The notes under the pieces are model-generated. The model ran no database searches. It was not told where the DNA came from and was given only the letters and a program-made list of their open reading frames with translations. The position numbers and the translations under genes are program-made. A stretch of 64,000 nt of DNA from Xanthomonas theicola (GTDB lineage Bacteria > Pseudomonadota > Gammaproteobacteria > Xanthomonadales > Xanthomonadaceae): contig NZ_CP049017.1 of NCBI RefSeq assembly GCF_014236795.1, forward strand, positions 102,001-166,000, read 5' to 3'. Numbering within the stretch: position 1 is the first letter of the stretch; every line of letters begins with the position of its first letter. This document shows, piece after piece, positions 36,943-46,259 of the stretch.

Positions 36943-37296
36943 TCAGCGCTTCTCTATGTCGCCATTGTGCGGATCCTGGTCGGCGTTCTCGCGGGCCTTG
37001 TCGGCGAGCTTCTGCGCCGCGCTGGCGGTGGCCTCGCTGGCGTCGGCAGCCGCTTCCTTGGCCGCAGCCGAGGCATCCCGCACGGCATCGGAGTTGGCGG
37101 CACGGTGCGCGGCGTCGCGGGCGTCTGCGGCGATTTCGCGGCCGGTCTGCGCGGCCCGGGCCGCGGCTTCCCTGGCCGCTTCGCCGGTCTGCTCGGCGGC
37201 GATCTTGGCATCGCGCTGCGCCTGCTGTGCTTCCGGACCCTGGCAAGCCGCCAGCGCCAGAGCGCTCAGCAGGGCCACGAGCTGAGTCTTGTTCAT
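36943..37296 (-). CDS. Small alanine-rich lipoprotein 1
   Basis: The 117-residue protein begins with a lipoprotein signal MNKTQLVALLSALALAAC and continues as a continuous Ala/Glu/Lys helix with heptad-like spacing (AKIAAEQTGEAAREAAARAA). This resembles Lpp-like or LEA-type helical proteins of the periplasm. Function is unknown. The gene at 37706 encodes a similar protein in the same orientation, so the two are probably paralogues. Confidence 0.75.
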   Translation of the reverse strand: MNKTQLVALLSALALAACQGPEAQQAQRDAKIAAEQTGEAAREAAARAAQTGREIAADARDAAHRAANSDAVRDASAAAKEAAADASEATASAAQKLADKARENADQDPHNGDIEKR

Positions 37297-37705
37297 GCGG
37301 ATTCTCCGTCGACGATGGTGTCATGGCGCAGCCTAGGCGGCCACACATGCAATCGGTGTCAACGCACGCGGCCGATGCGGGCCGGCGTTCAGGAACACCA
37401 ACGCCTTGCCAAGCCGGCTGCCGCCGCTGCTCCCCAGGTGCCGTGCGCGCCGCCGCACAGCGGAGCAGGGCCGGAGGGGGTGATGGCGGCATGCGTCCCG
37501 GCGCGGCGCCGCCACCGGTTTGCATGCGCGTTGGCGAGGATGCGCAATGGCACCGCTCGGCATGCCGCTGGTCTGCCAGCCTCTGCCGCCGCCACTGGCG
37601 CAACGGCCGGGCATGCTGCGCTCGCGTGCGCCTGCGGATCGCAGGCGAAGAAAAAGCCGCTGGCGAACCAGCGGCTTCTTCAGACGGGCCTGAAGCGAGA
37701 AGTGA
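37297..37705. other. Intergenic region between the two lipoprotein genes
   Basis: This 409-bp region holds a terminator for the gene to its right (37650-37680) and presumably the promoter of lipoprotein 1 near 37300-37340. I see no other gene. Confidence 0.5.
37650..37680 (-). terminator. Rho-independent terminator of lipoprotein 2
   Basis: On the minus strand a 10-bp stem (aagccgctgg / ccagcggctt) closed by a TTCG loop is followed by TTTCTT. It starts 26 bp after the lipoprotein 2 stop codon. Confidence 0.85.
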
Positions 37706-38047
37706 TTACTTCTTGGCTTCTTCGGCGGCATCCTTGGCCTGAGCGGCGGTGTTCTCCGCAGCCTTGGCGGTGTCGGCAGCCTTGTCGGCAGCGGCGTCGG
37801 TCGGGGCAGCGGCAGCGGCCTGCGAAGCGTCGGCAGCGGTGTTGGCGGCGGTCGCGGCGGTGTCGGCAGCAGCCTGGGCGGAATCGGCGTTGCCGGCACC
37901 GGCGGCCGAAGCCTGGTCGGCAGCAGCCTGCGCGTCGGTGGCAGCTTCGTTAGCGGAAGCAGCGGCGTCCTGCGCCTGCTCCTGCTTCGAGCACGCGGCC
38001 AGGGCCAGGCCCAGGGCCATTGCGATCAGCAGCTTGTTGATGCTCAT
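37706..38047 (-). CDS. Small alanine-rich lipoprotein 2
   Basis: The 113-residue protein has a signal ending LALAAC with lipidated Cys near residue 19. A highly repetitive Ala/Asp/Gln helix follows (DAAASANEAATDAQAAADQA) up to a charged C-terminus EEAKK. The composition resembles LEA and apolipoprotein-like helices. The likely location is the outer membrane or periplasm. Function is unknown. Confidence 0.75.
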   Translation of the reverse strand: MSINKLLIAMALGLALAACSKQEQAQDAAASANEAATDAQAAADQASAAGAGNADSAQAAADTAATAANTAADASQAAAAAPTDAAADKAADTAKAAENTAAQAKDAAEEAKK

Positions 38048-38171
38048 GATGTGTCTATCCTCGTCGTTTAGTTAGGCAACGCGCTATTGCGCGCCCCGAC
38101 CATGATGACGAGCCAACGTCGGCTGTCAAGCGCACGCGCATTCATTTTCGTGTTCCATGGGTGAATCGCAA

Positions 38172-39347
38172 TCAAATCAGCTCGATGGCGATCGCCGTCG
38201 CCTCGCCGCCGCCGATGCACAGGGTCGCGATTCCGCGTCCGCCGCCGCGTGTGCGCAACGCGTTTAGCAATGTCACCAGCAGCCGCGCGCCCGAGGCGCC
38301 GATGGGATGGCCGAGCGCGCAGGCGCCGCCGTTGACGTTGACCTTGGCAGGATCCAGGCCCAATTCCTTGATCGGCACCATCGGCACCACCGCGAACGCC
38401 TCGTTGATCTCGAACAGGTCGATCTGGTCCAGGCGCCAGCCGATCTGGTCGAGCAGCTTCTTGATCGCGCCGACCGGGGCCGTGGTGAACCATTCCGGCG
38501 CCTGCGAGAAGGTCGCATGGCCGACGATCCGGGCCAGCGGCGCGATGCCGCGGCGGGCCGCGTCCTCGGCACTGAGCAGCACCGTGGCCGCAGCGCCGTC
38601 GGAGATGCTGGAGGAACTGGCGGCGGTGACCGTGCCGTCCTGCTTGAACGCCGGCTTCAGCGTGGGGATCTTGGCGATATCGGACTTGGCCGGTTGCTCG
38701 TCGCTGGCGTACACTGCCTGGCCCTTGCGCGTGGCCACGCGCACCGGGACGATCTCCGCATCGAACGCGCCGCTGCGCTGCGCGGCCTGTGCACGGGTCA
38801 CCGACTCGATCGCATATGCGTCCTGATCCTGGCGGCTGAAGCCGAATTTCTCCGCGGTGGCCTCGCCGAACACGCCCATGGCTTGGCCATCGTCGGGATT
38901 GGTCAGGCCGTCCCAGGCCATGTGGTCGACCGCCTGGAAGCTGCCGTAGCGGTTGCCGGTGCGCGAGTTCGGGAGCAGGTGCGGCGCGTTGCTCATCGAT
39001 TCCATGCCGCCGGCGACGACGATGCTGGCCGAGCCGGCCTTGATCAGGTCGTGGCCGAGCATGATCGCCTTCATGCCCGAACCGCAGACCTTGTTGATGG
39101 TGGTGGCGCCGGTCGCATCCGGCACGCCGGCGGCGCGTGCGGCCTGGCGCGCAGGCGCCTGGCCGAGGTTGGCCGGCAGCACGCAGCCCATGATCACCTC
39201 CGACACGTCGGCGCCGGCGATGCCGGACTGTTCCAGCGCGGCGCGGATGGCGGCGGCGCCGAGTTCGGGCGTGGGCACGCCGTTGAACTGGCCCAGGAAC
39301 GCGCCGATGGCGGTGCGCTTGGCCGCGGCGATGACGATCTCGGTCAT
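38172..39347 (-). CDS. phaA: Acetyl-CoA acetyltransferase (biosynthetic-type thiolase)
   Basis: This 391-residue thiolase condenses two acetyl-CoA into acetoacetyl-CoA, or the reverse. The nucleophilic cysteine lies in TINKVCGSGMKAIMLG near residue 89. The catalytic histidine is in NVNGGACALGHPIGASGARL near 348 and the second cysteine in ATLCIGGGEATAIAIE near 378. All catalytic residues are intact. The gene is alone, without phaB or ctf neighbours, so the direction of its use cannot be inferred. The symbol atoB would be equally acceptable. Confidence 0.93.
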   Translation of the reverse strand: MTEIVIAAAKRTAIGAFLGQFNGVPTPELGAAAIRAALEQSGIAGADVSEVIMGCVLPANLGQAPARQAARAAGVPDATGATTINKVCGSGMKAIMLGHDLIKAGSASIVVAGGMESMSNAPHLLPNSRTGNRYGSFQAVDHMAWDGLTNPDDGQAMGVFGEATAEKFGFSRQDQDAYAIESVTRAQAAQRSGAFDAEIVPVRVATRKGQAVYASDEQPAKSDIAKIPTLKPAFKQDGTVTAASSSSISDGAAATVLLSAEDAARRGIAPLARIVGHATFSQAPEWFTTAPVGAIKKLLDQIGWRLDQIDLFEINEAFAVVPMVPIKELGLDPAKVNVNGGACALGHPIGASGARLLVTLLNALRTRGGGRGIATLCIGGGEATAIAIELI

Positions 39348-39409
39348 GGCATACCCTTACGAAAGATTGGCAGCGATTATCTGCCTCGGAACGGCTTCTG
39401 CCAATCGCG

Positions 39410-40101
39410 CCCGACGGCTGGATGCTGGGCCAGGACCTGCGCCTGGGCGAGCACGCGGTGGCCGGGTTCGCCTTCGGCGAGACCCACGCCGACGGCGGGC
39501 CCGACGGCGGCCTGGACCGCAGCCAGGATCGCCAGGTGCAAGGCCACGCCTATGTCGGCGCGCTTGCCGGCAGCGCCTACCCGCTGGCGCAATTGGGAAC
39601 CGGCCGCTACCAGCGCCAGCTCGACCGCAGCCTGCTGCTCGGCGATATCATCGTCGTCGCCTCCAGCCGTTACGACGGACGCTTCCTGGCCAGTGGCTGA
39701 CGCCGTATGCGGGCGCCGACCACAGCCGCATCGACAGCGACGGATTCCGCGAGCGGGGCGGCGACGGTTTCGGTCTCATGGCCGCGGCCGCGGCCGCCTC
39801 GCGCTGCCAGGCGCTGGCAGGCCTGCGCGCCGGTTACGGCTGGCCCGGCTGGGCCCTGCGCGGCGATGCCGAATGGCAGCAGACCCTGGTCGCGCAGGGG
39901 CTGGACCGGCAGGCCAGCTTCGTCGGCGTGGATGCCTGGGCGCCGCTGGTCGACCTGCAGCCGGCGCGGTCGGGCGGACTGTTCGGCGTCGGCATCGACA
40001 GGCACTGCAGAGCCGGCGCGCTGGGCGTCGGCTACGACCGGCGCTTCGGCCCGCGCGGCGGCGACCACGCGGTATCGCTGCGCTACCGTCCGGGGTTCTG
40101 A
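39410..40101 (+). pseudogene. Autotransporter beta-barrel, C-terminal fragment with frameshift
   Basis: The first frame gives DGWMLGQDLRLGEHAVAGFA, then GRYQRQLDRSLLLGD and ASSRYDGRFLASG. A shift near 39700 opens LTPYAGADHSRIDSDGFRER, AGLRAGYGWPGWALRGDAEW, then VGYDRRFGPRGGDHAVSLRY ending in RPGF, a terminal aromatic as in outer-membrane barrels. This is the membrane domain of a type V autotransporter. The passenger domain is absent upstream, where the thiolase promoter lies. Confidence 0.75.
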
Positions 40102-40276
40102 GCCGGGCGGCGCAAGCGCAGGGATCGTCCAGCCTGGCGAAGCTGCGCCAGATCCTGTAGGCGGGGCTTCAGCGCCGACGGGTGTTCGGCGCTCGCCGGA
40201 CGTGTCGGGGCTGCCGGTCGCGGCTGCAGCGGCTCGTGCAGGCGCACGCGTGCGCCGTGACCTCCGGAGCCCAGGC

Positions 40277-40578
40277 ATGACCCGACGTTCCGGCAGCGCT
40301 GATCTGTCCTTGCGCGGCGGCCGTGTGCCGCACTGGCTGGGCGAGCGCATGACCCGGCTCGGTGCGTGATGTGCCAGGCCATCGTGTACGGCGATGGCCG
40401 CGACGCGCTGCTGCGACGCCTGGCGCATCCGTTCTGGTTCCAGTCGCTGGGCGTGGCGATGGGCATGGATTGGCGCTCCTCGGGCGCCATCACCAGCGTG
40501 CTGGGCGCGCTGACATGCGGGTTGACGCCGTTGTCCGGCGAACTGGGCATCCACGTGTGCGGCGGCCGGGCACGCTGA
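40277..40578 (+). pseudogene. DUF763 protein, N-terminal fragment with frameshift
   Basis: The first frame starts MTRRSGSADLSLRGGRVPHW at 40277 and ends at a TGA at 40369. The next frame continues MCQAIVYGDGRDALLRRLAH, PFWFQSLGVAMGMDWRSSGA and LGALTCGLTPLSGELGIHVC before a stop. The order fits the start of DUF763 proteins, which are normally around 400 residues. The remaining three quarters are missing. Confidence 0.75.
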
Positions 40579-40767
40579 GCCGGGCGTCGCCGGTCGCAGC
40601 GCAAACAGGCCCGCGTGCGTGGAAGGCTGTGGCGCGGGCCATAGCGCGTCGGCGCGTCGAAGGCGGCCGGCTGCGGTCTTTAGGAGGGGGTCGGCGTTGC
40701 CGGTACCATGTTCGCGTTCGATGCCATGCATCTGGCCCACGTCCGCGCCAACGCGCATTCCAGAGGA

Positions 40768-41466
40768 ATGTCCATGTGGTCTGCCATCAGTAACTTCGGC
40801 GACGCGGCGCTGACCCTGCCGTTGGCCGCGACCTGTTGCCTGTGGCTGGCGATCGGCGGGTCCGGGTGGCGGGCCGCGTGGACATGGCTGGGGCTGTTGG
40901 CCGCGGCCGCGTTGCTGGTCGGTGCGACCAAGATCCTCTATGCGGGCTGCGGCGTGGAATGGCGCGCCATCGATTTCCGGGTCATCAGCGGCCACACCAT
41001 GCTCGCCGCGGGCGTGTGGCCGATGGCCTGCATGCTGGGCACGGACGGCAGCGGCAGGCCGCTGGCATCGCGGCTGGCGCTGGCATGCGGCTTCGTGCTC
41101 GCCACCGCGATCACCACCGCGCGCGCGTTCGACCGGGCACATAGCGTGTCCGAGGTGATCGTCGGCCTGGCGGTCGGTGCGCTGGTCACCGTGTGTTTCC
41201 TGCGTTGGCGCGGCGTGCCGAGCGTGGTGCCGGGGCGCCGCCCGTACGCGCTCGCTTCACTGCTGTTGGTGAGCGTGGCCATGTACGGGCAGCACGCGCC
41301 GATCCAGAGGGCGATCCAGAAGTATTCGCCGTACCTGTGCCGCGGCGCCGCGTCCACATCGGCTTCGCTCGTCCTATGCCCGATCTTTACCGGCGCGCTG
41401 CTGCACCCGTGGCGTTGGCCGCCGTGGCCGCTTGCAGGAGCACGTCATGCCAGAGCAATCCAGTAG
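40768..41466 (+). CDS. PAP2-family membrane phosphatase
   Basis: The 232-residue membrane protein has five to six hydrophobic segments. It contains the PAP2 blocks DFRVISGHTMLAAGVWPMAC (SGH, near residue 75) and ARAFDRAHSVSEVIVGLAVG (RxxxxxH, near 115). Such enzymes dephosphorylate lipid phosphates such as undecaprenyl pyrophosphate. The usual first motif KxxxxxxRP is not evident, so activity is uncertain. ATG 40768 is chosen; an in-frame ATG at 40708 would add 20 residues that do not resemble a signal. Its 3' end overlaps the next gene by 20 bp. Confidence 0.8.
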   Translation: MSMWSAISNFGDAALTLPLAATCCLWLAIGGSGWRAAWTWLGLLAAAALLVGATKILYAGCGVEWRAIDFRVISGHTMLAAGVWPMACMLGTDGSGRPLASRLALACGFVLATAITTARAFDRAHSVSEVIVGLAVGALVTVCFLRWRGVPSVVPGRRPYALASLLLVSVAMYGQHAPIQRAIQKYSPYLCRGAASTSASLVLCPIFTGALLHPWRWPPWPLAGARHARAIQ

Positions 41467-42079
41467 CAGGCGCGCCGCGCGCGCCAAGCGCGAGGGCAAG
41501 GCCGGCAGCACGCAGGCCGGCGCATTCGTCCGCGAAGAGATCGAACGCGTCCGCGCAGGCAAGACCCAGGTGAAGTCGGCCAAGCAGGCGATCGCGATCG
41601 GCTTGTCCAAGGCGCGCCGCGCCGGGGTCAAGACCGGTGCGTCCAGGACCGCCTCCACCTCCACCCGGAACAAGGCGGCGCAGGAAGAAGCGCAGGGCGC
41701 GACGGCCGCCAAGCCGTCGCCGACCCGTTCGCGCGGTGCCAAGCAGGCGCTGAAGACCGCCAGCAAGGGCGCCACCGCCACCGTTGGCAAGCAGGCCTTG
41801 TCCAGGCAGGCCAGGCAGGCGGCGGGCAAGCGGTCCGCGGCCTGCCGCTCGGCCGCGGCGAAAAAGGCCGCGCAGACCAGGCGCGGTGCCGTGCGCAAGG
41901 CTGCGGCCAGGAATGCGGCCAGCAGCCCCGGTGGTGGTGCGGCGAAGACGGCCGCGCGGCGCTCGCCGGTCGGGAAACCGGCAGCCAGGAGGACCGCGGC
42001 GCAGCGGGCGGCCGCGGACAAGGGCACGGCCAGGCAGGCGACCGGCGTCGAGCGCGCACGCGGGAAGGCCGAGGACTGA
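41447..42079 (+). CDS. Lysine/alanine-rich histone-H1-like protein (DUF6496-like)
   Basis: The 210-residue protein is strongly basic, with many SRxAxxAKR and [16 protein letters not shown] units. Its more ordered N-terminal part contains [20 protein letters not shown] followed by [17 protein letters not shown], which resembles proteins annotated as DUF6496. The C-terminal two thirds look like the tail of bacterial histone-H1-like DNA-compaction proteins. A GGAG ribosome-binding site at 41437 supports the ATG at 41447. A role in nucleoid structure is inferred from composition only. Confidence 0.75.
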   Translation: MPEQSSSRRAARAKREGKAGSTQAGAFVREEIERVRAGKTQVKSAKQAIAIGLSKARRAGVKTGASRTASTSTRNKAAQEEAQGATAAKPSPTRSRGAKQALKTASKGATATVGKQALSRQARQAAGKRSAACRSAAAKKAAQTRRGAVRKAAARNAASSPGGGAAKTAARRSPVGKPAARRTAAQRAAADKGTARQATGVERARGKAED

Positions 42080-42155
42080 AGGCGGGGAGACGGTGGAGGC
42101 CGGCGACCGATGCGCTGGCGGCCGGCCGGCGCCGCGGGTCGGCGCGGTCGCGGGC

Positions 42156-42506
42156 TCAAAGTTCGGTGTACTTGGTGATGCGGCCCTTGGCGCGCTCCAC
42201 CGGATATCTGGCCGCGTTGACCTGCAGCTTGCGCTGCGCCGCGTCGATCGGATCGATGCCCAGCTTGTCGCACAGCTGTACCAGATACAGCAGCACGTCG
42301 GCGATCTCGCTGCCGACCTGGGCCTTCTTGTCGTCGGCGAGCCGCCGGCTCTGCGCGTCGTCCAGCCACTGGAAATGCTCCAGCAGTTCCGCGGCCTCGA
42401 CCGCCAGCGCAGCGGCCAGGTTGCGCGGGCTGTGGAACTGGCCCCAGTCGCGCGCCTCGGCAAAGGCGCGCTGGGCGGTCTGCAGGTCGTGGAGGCTGTC
42501 GGGCAT
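42156..42506 (-). CDS. MazG-like nucleotide pyrophosphohydrolase
   Basis: The 116-residue all-alpha NTP pyrophosphohydrolase has the EExxE-type magnesium site [13 protein letters not shown] near residue 36 and the ExxD site [20 protein letters not shown] near 65. It is close in length to RS21-C6/dCTP pyrophosphatase-type enzymes, which remove modified or excess dNTPs. The C-terminal motif [20 protein letters not shown] is typical of this small group. It is a single gene. Confidence 0.92.
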   Translation of the reverse strand: MPDSLHDLQTAQRAFAEARDWGQFHSPRNLAAALAVEAAELLEHFQWLDDAQSRRLADDKKAQVGSEIADVLLYLVQLCDKLGIDPIDAAQRKLQVNAARYPVERAKGRITKYTEL

Positions 42507-42589
42507 GGGCGGCGGACTCGCGGGCGGGAAGCCGCATGGTAATGCAGCGCCGGTGCGGCTTCAGCGGGCGAGGGCGCGAGGGGCCGCGT

Positions 42590-43010
42590 CGCCGTGGTCG
42601 CGGATGCGCGCTGGATGCGGCGGCCAGCGGCCGCTACAAGGTCGCCTCCTACGCGCTGGCCACCGATCTCTACGCGTGGCGCGGCACGTGGGACGCGGCG
42701 GCTGGACCTGGCACACCGGCCTTGGCCGGCTGGATGCACCGGTTGCTGGTCGAATCGCTGCTGGGCCTGCAGCGCGAGGGCGACAGCCTGCCGTTGCGCC
42801 CGTGCCGGCCGGCTGGGCGCACTGCCAAGTGCAGGACCGCCACGGCGCCAGCACGTACCCCATCGGAACTGGTGCAGGACGCCGCCGAGCAGGCGGATGT
42901 CCAGGCCAGCGGCCTGTGCGTGGACGGCCTGCGGCGGCAGGACCGGCGCATCGCGCTCGCCGAGGATGGGCAGGTACATCGCGTGCAATGGCGACAGCCG
43001 CGCGCGCCGG
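42590..43010 (+). pseudogene. GH94-type (cyclic glucan synthase/phosphorylase) C-terminal remnant
   Basis: Pieces in several frames match the C-terminal end of GH94 glycoside phosphorylases. One frame gives [20 protein letters not shown]. Another gives [14 protein letters not shown] third gives [20 protein letters not shown] followed by [11 protein letters not shown]. In intact proteins these join as a VEPYV..ADVY segment, GGWTWYTGSAGWMYRL, and LGLRLEGD..L.P. At least three frameshifts are needed. The main catalytic domain is missing. This is probably a leftover of a beta-glucan gene. Confidence 0.65.
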
Positions 43011-43011
43011 C

Positions 43012-43200
43012 ATGAACACGCACGCGCGGATCCAGGCGGCGCTGGCGCACCTGGCCGCGATGCTGCCGGAATGGACCGCGGATCTGCGTCACCCCGCTGA
43101 GTTCCTGCCGCAGTCCGAGGCGTTCGCGCTGGCGGCGATGCTCGCCAGCGACGCGATCGACGCGCGCCTGCTGCCTCCCCGAGCGCCGCGCCGAACGGTT
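43012..43200 (+). pseudogene. Short hypothetical reading frame, probably truncated
   Basis: The frame starts [20 protein letters not shown] and reads [20 protein letters not shown] before losing a protein-like character near 43185. There is no stop before the alcohol dehydrogenase start at 43303, so the frame runs on into it. A frame change near 43175 gives a more plausible continuation, suggesting an indel. No family is recognised. Confidence 0.35.
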
Positions 43201-43302
43201 CTGCGCCGCGCCGCCACGCTGGGCTCACCGCATGGTCACCCTGGTTGCACGGCGCTTGCGGTCACACTGCGCCATACGCCGCTCGCCAAAGGACCCGCCC
43301 CG

Positions 43303-44466
43303 ATGCAAGCACTCACCTATCACGGCACCAAAGACGTGCGCGTGGAAACCGTTCCCGATCCGGTGCTGATCGAGGCCGACGACATCGTGCTGCGGGTCAC
43401 CGCCACTGCGATCTGCGGTTCCGACCTGCACCTGTACCGCGGCAAGATTCCCGACCTGCACAGTGGCGATGTGCTGGGCCACGAGTTCATGGGCGTGGTC
43501 GAGGACGTCGGCCCAGACGTGCAGCGGGTGAAGAAGGGCGATCGCGTGGTGATCCCGTTCGTGATCGCCTGCGGCGAGTGCTTCCACTGCCGCCTGACCG
43601 AATACGCCGCCTGCGAGACCTCCAACACCGGCAAGGGCGCGGCGCTGAACCAGAAGGGCATCCGCCCGCCGGCCGCGCTGTTCGGCTACAGCCACCTGTA
43701 CGGCGGCGTGGCCGGCGGCCAGGCCGAGTACGTGCGCGTGCCCAAGGCCAACGTCGGCCCGCTGGTGGTGCCGGACGTGCTGCACGACGAACAGGTGCTG
43801 TTCCTGTCCGACATCCTGCCCACCGGCTACCAGGCCGCGCTCAATGCCGGCGTGCGCCAGGGCAGCACGGTGGCGATTTTCGGCGCAGGCCCGGTGGGGC
43901 TGATGACCGCCGCGTGCTGCCGCATGCTCGGCGCCGAGCGCATTTTCATGGTCGACCGCTATCCGTACCGGCTACAGTTCGCGCAGAAGACCTATGGCGT
44001 GCTCCCGCTCAATTTCGAGGAGATCGACGATCCGGCCGACATCATCGTCGGCCAGACCGACGGCCGCGGCGTGGATGCGAGCATCGACGCGGTCGGCTTC
44101 GAGGCCAAGGGCAGCACGGTGGAGACGGTGATGGCCACGCTGAAGCTGGAAGGCAGCAGCGGCACCGCGCTGCGCCAGTGCATCGCGGCCACGCGCCGCG
44201 GCGGCACCATCAGCGTGCCCGGCGTGTATGCCGGCTTCATCCATGGCTTCCTGTTCGGCGATGCCTTCGACAAGGGGCTGAGCTTCAAGATGGGCCAGAC
44301 CCACGTGCAGCGCTTCATGCCGGAGTTGCTGGAGCATATCGGTGCAGGCCGGCTGGCGCCGGGCGAGATCATCTCCCATCACATGCCGCTGGCGCAGGCC
44401 GCCGATGGCTATGCCGTCTTCGACAAGAAGGAGCAGGACTGCCGCAAGGTGGTCCTGACCCCGTGA
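43303..44466 (+). CDS. Zinc-dependent alcohol dehydrogenase (FDH-like group)
   Basis: This 387-residue medium-chain dehydrogenase has catalytic-zinc ligands in [11 protein letters not shown] (Cys near residue 38) and [20 protein letters not shown] (His-Glu near 62). The structural-zinc-like segment is [15 protein letters not shown], and the Rossmann motif is [20 protein letters not shown] near 190. The long insertion after the zinc loop, with [20 protein letters not shown], is typical of glutathione-independent formaldehyde dehydrogenase-like proteins, but the substrate cannot be assigned. ATG 43303 matches the conserved start [20 protein letters not shown]. Confidence 0.9.
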   Translation: MQALTYHGTKDVRVETVPDPVLIEADDIVLRVTATAICGSDLHLYRGKIPDLHSGDVLGHEFMGVVEDVGPDVQRVKKGDRVVIPFVIACGECFHCRLTEYAACETSNTGKGAALNQKGIRPPAALFGYSHLYGGVAGGQAEYVRVPKANVGPLVVPDVLHDEQVLFLSDILPTGYQAALNAGVRQGSTVAIFGAGPVGLMTAACCRMLGAERIFMVDRYPYRLQFAQKTYGVLPLNFEEIDDPADIIVGQTDGRGVDASIDAVGFEAKGSTVETVMATLKLEGSSGTALRQCIAATRRGGTISVPGVYAGFIHGFLFGDAFDKGLSFKMGQTHVQRFMPELLEHIGAGRLAPGEIISHHMPLAQAADGYAVFDKKEQDCRKVVLTP

Positions 44467-44524
44467 CCGGCGCCGGTATGGCGCGCGCCGCCGGCGCTGT
44501 CGCCGCCTCTTCCGAGGGACTTCC

Positions 44525-45510
44525 TTGATCGACCTGCTTGCTCCTGCCGGACAGGGTGGCGCCTGCGCGCTGCGCGGCGCCGCCCTGGAGGGGCTCGCGC
44601 GCCATCCGCAACTGCCGCTGCCCGGCCATGGCGATACCCTGGAGCGCTGGCGGATCCTGGCCGGGATCGCCGCCACCGACGTGTGCCTGGCCAAGGTGCT
44701 GGAAGCGCACTACGACGCGCAGGCGATCCTGGCCGAACTCGGCGCGCCGCCGGCGTCGCCCGCACAGCTGTTCGCGGTCTGGGCGGCCGAAGCGCCGGAC
44801 GCGCGCCTGGCCTACCGCGGCGACACGGCGCAGCGCGGTCAGGTGCACGGCCGCAAGGCCTGGTGTTCGGGCGCCGGCATCGTCGACGCGGCGCTGCTCA
44901 CCGCGCACGACCAGGATCGCCAGCAACTGGTGCAGGTGCAGTTGCGCCAGCCGGGCATCGCGATCGACGCGCAGGCGTGGGCGGCGGTCGGCATGGCGCG
45001 CGTGGTCAGCGGGCCGGTGACGTTCGCCGCCGTGCCTGCGACCGCGCTCGGGGCGCGCCGGGCCGGTACCTGTCGCGTCCGGGCTTCTGGCACGGCGGCG
45101 CCGGGATCGCCGCCTGCTGGTTCGGCGCGGCGACGGCGGTGGCCGAGCGCCTGCGCGCGCACCCCAAGCTGCCGCGCGACGCGCATGCCGCCATGCACCT
45201 GGGCGCGATCGACCAGCAGCTCGGCGCCGCGCGCGCGCTGCTGCGCGAACTGGCCGCGGCCATCGACGCTGCGCCCGCCCAGGATCACCGGCACGCGGTG
45301 ATCCGGCTGCGTTCGTTCGTGGAGCGCGCCGCGACCGACGTGCTCGATCGGGTCGGCCGCGCGCTGGGGCCGGCGCCGCTGTGCAGCGATCGCGCGCACG
45401 CGCTGCGCTGCGCCGATCTTGCCGTGTTCGTGCGCCAGAGCCATGCCGAACACGATTGGGCGGCCCTGGGCCAGGCGCTGGGCGAGCAGGTGCAGCCATG
45501 GCGCCTGTGA
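44525..45510 (+). pseudogene. Acyl-CoA dehydrogenase-like protein, one frameshift
   Basis: Frame 1 (from TTG 44525) gives LERWRILAGIAATDVCLAKV, LAYRGDTAQRGQVHGRKAWC and MARVVSGPVTFAAVPATALG. Near 45055 the frame changes to GRYLSRPGFWHGGAGIAACW, GAIDQQLGAARALLRELAAA and RHAVIRLRSFVERAATDVLD to a stop at 45510. A single indel in ggggcgcgccgggcc explains it. The combined protein is about 328 residues with the acyl-CoA dehydrogenase fold, shorter than catabolic enzymes. It is the first gene of a four-gene operon whose other three genes are intact. A sequencing error is possible. Confidence 0.75.
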
Positions 45511-46259
45511 CCGCGCCGCCGATCCACGGCGACGGCACGCCCGAGTCGGCATGGCAGCGCTCGCCATGGCTGGCGGCGTTGCCGCAGCGCCGGGTCGAGG
45601 ATCTGATCGCCGGTGCACGGCGGTTGCTGGTTGTGTCGCCGCATCCGGACGACGAGGCGCTGGGCTGCGGCGGTGCGGTCGCCTGCGCGCGGCGGCTGCG
45701 CGTGCCGGTGCGCCTGATCGCGGTGACCGACGGCGAAGCCTGCTATCCGGACGATCCGTACTGGACGCCGCAGCGCCTGCGCGCCGTGCGCCGCGCCGAA
45801 CTGGTCGCCGCGGCGCGCTGCCTGGGCCTGGACGCCGCTGCGATCTGCCACCTGCGCGTCCCCGACGGCCAGGTCGGCCAGCGCGAGTTCGTGCTCGCCG
45901 AGCGCATCCATGCGCAGCTCCACGCCGGCGACCTGGCGCTGACCACCTGGTGCGGCGACGGCCACCCGGATCACGAGGCCACCGCGCGCGCGGTGCGCCG
46001 CGCCGTCGCCGCCAGCGACGCGCGCATGGCCGAGTTCCCGGTATGGGCCTGGCATTGGCTGGATGCCGATGCCCGACAGCCGGCCCTGCACGGCGCGGTC
46101 CGCTACACCCTGGACGCCGCCGACTGGCAGGCCAAGCAACAGGCGCTGCGCTGCTTCGCCTCGCAACGGGGCACGGCACCACCGCCGGTGCCGGCGCCGA
46201 TCCTGCCGCCGCAGGTGCTGCAACGCTTCGCCCGCCGTTTCGAGGTCTTCCTGGCATGA
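45498..46259 (+). CDS. PIG-L family N-acetylglucosamine-type deacetylase
   Basis: This 253-residue zinc hydrolase has the metal site LLVVSPHPDDEALGCGGAVA near residue 43 and the third-ligand block WCGDGHPDHEATARAVRRAV near 155. PIG-L enzymes remove acetyl groups from GlcNAc-linked lipids, mycothiol or bacillithiol precursors and related glycosides. The 12-bp overlap with the dehydrogenase and the 4-bp ATGA overlap with the methyltransferase indicate one transcript. Its substrate is presumably made by the GT2 at the end of the operon, which is inference. Confidence 0.9.
   Translation: MAPVTAPPIHGDGTPESAWQRSPWLAALPQRRVEDLIAGARRLLVVSPHPDDEALGCGGAVACARRLRVPVRLIAVTDGEACYPDDPYWTPQRLRAVRRAELVAAARCLGLDAAAICHLRVPDGQVGQREFVLAERIHAQLHAGDLALTTWCGDGHPDHEATARAVRRAVAASDARMAEFPVWAWHWLDADARQPALHGAVRYTLDAADWQAKQQALRCFASQRGTAPPPVPAPILPPQVLQRFARRFEVFLA

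Noticed and set aside
44683..45510. A separate 275-aa gene overlapping the acyl-CoA dehydrogenase.
   Set aside because: Only its second half resembles a protein; that half is the continuation of the dehydrogenase after a frameshift.
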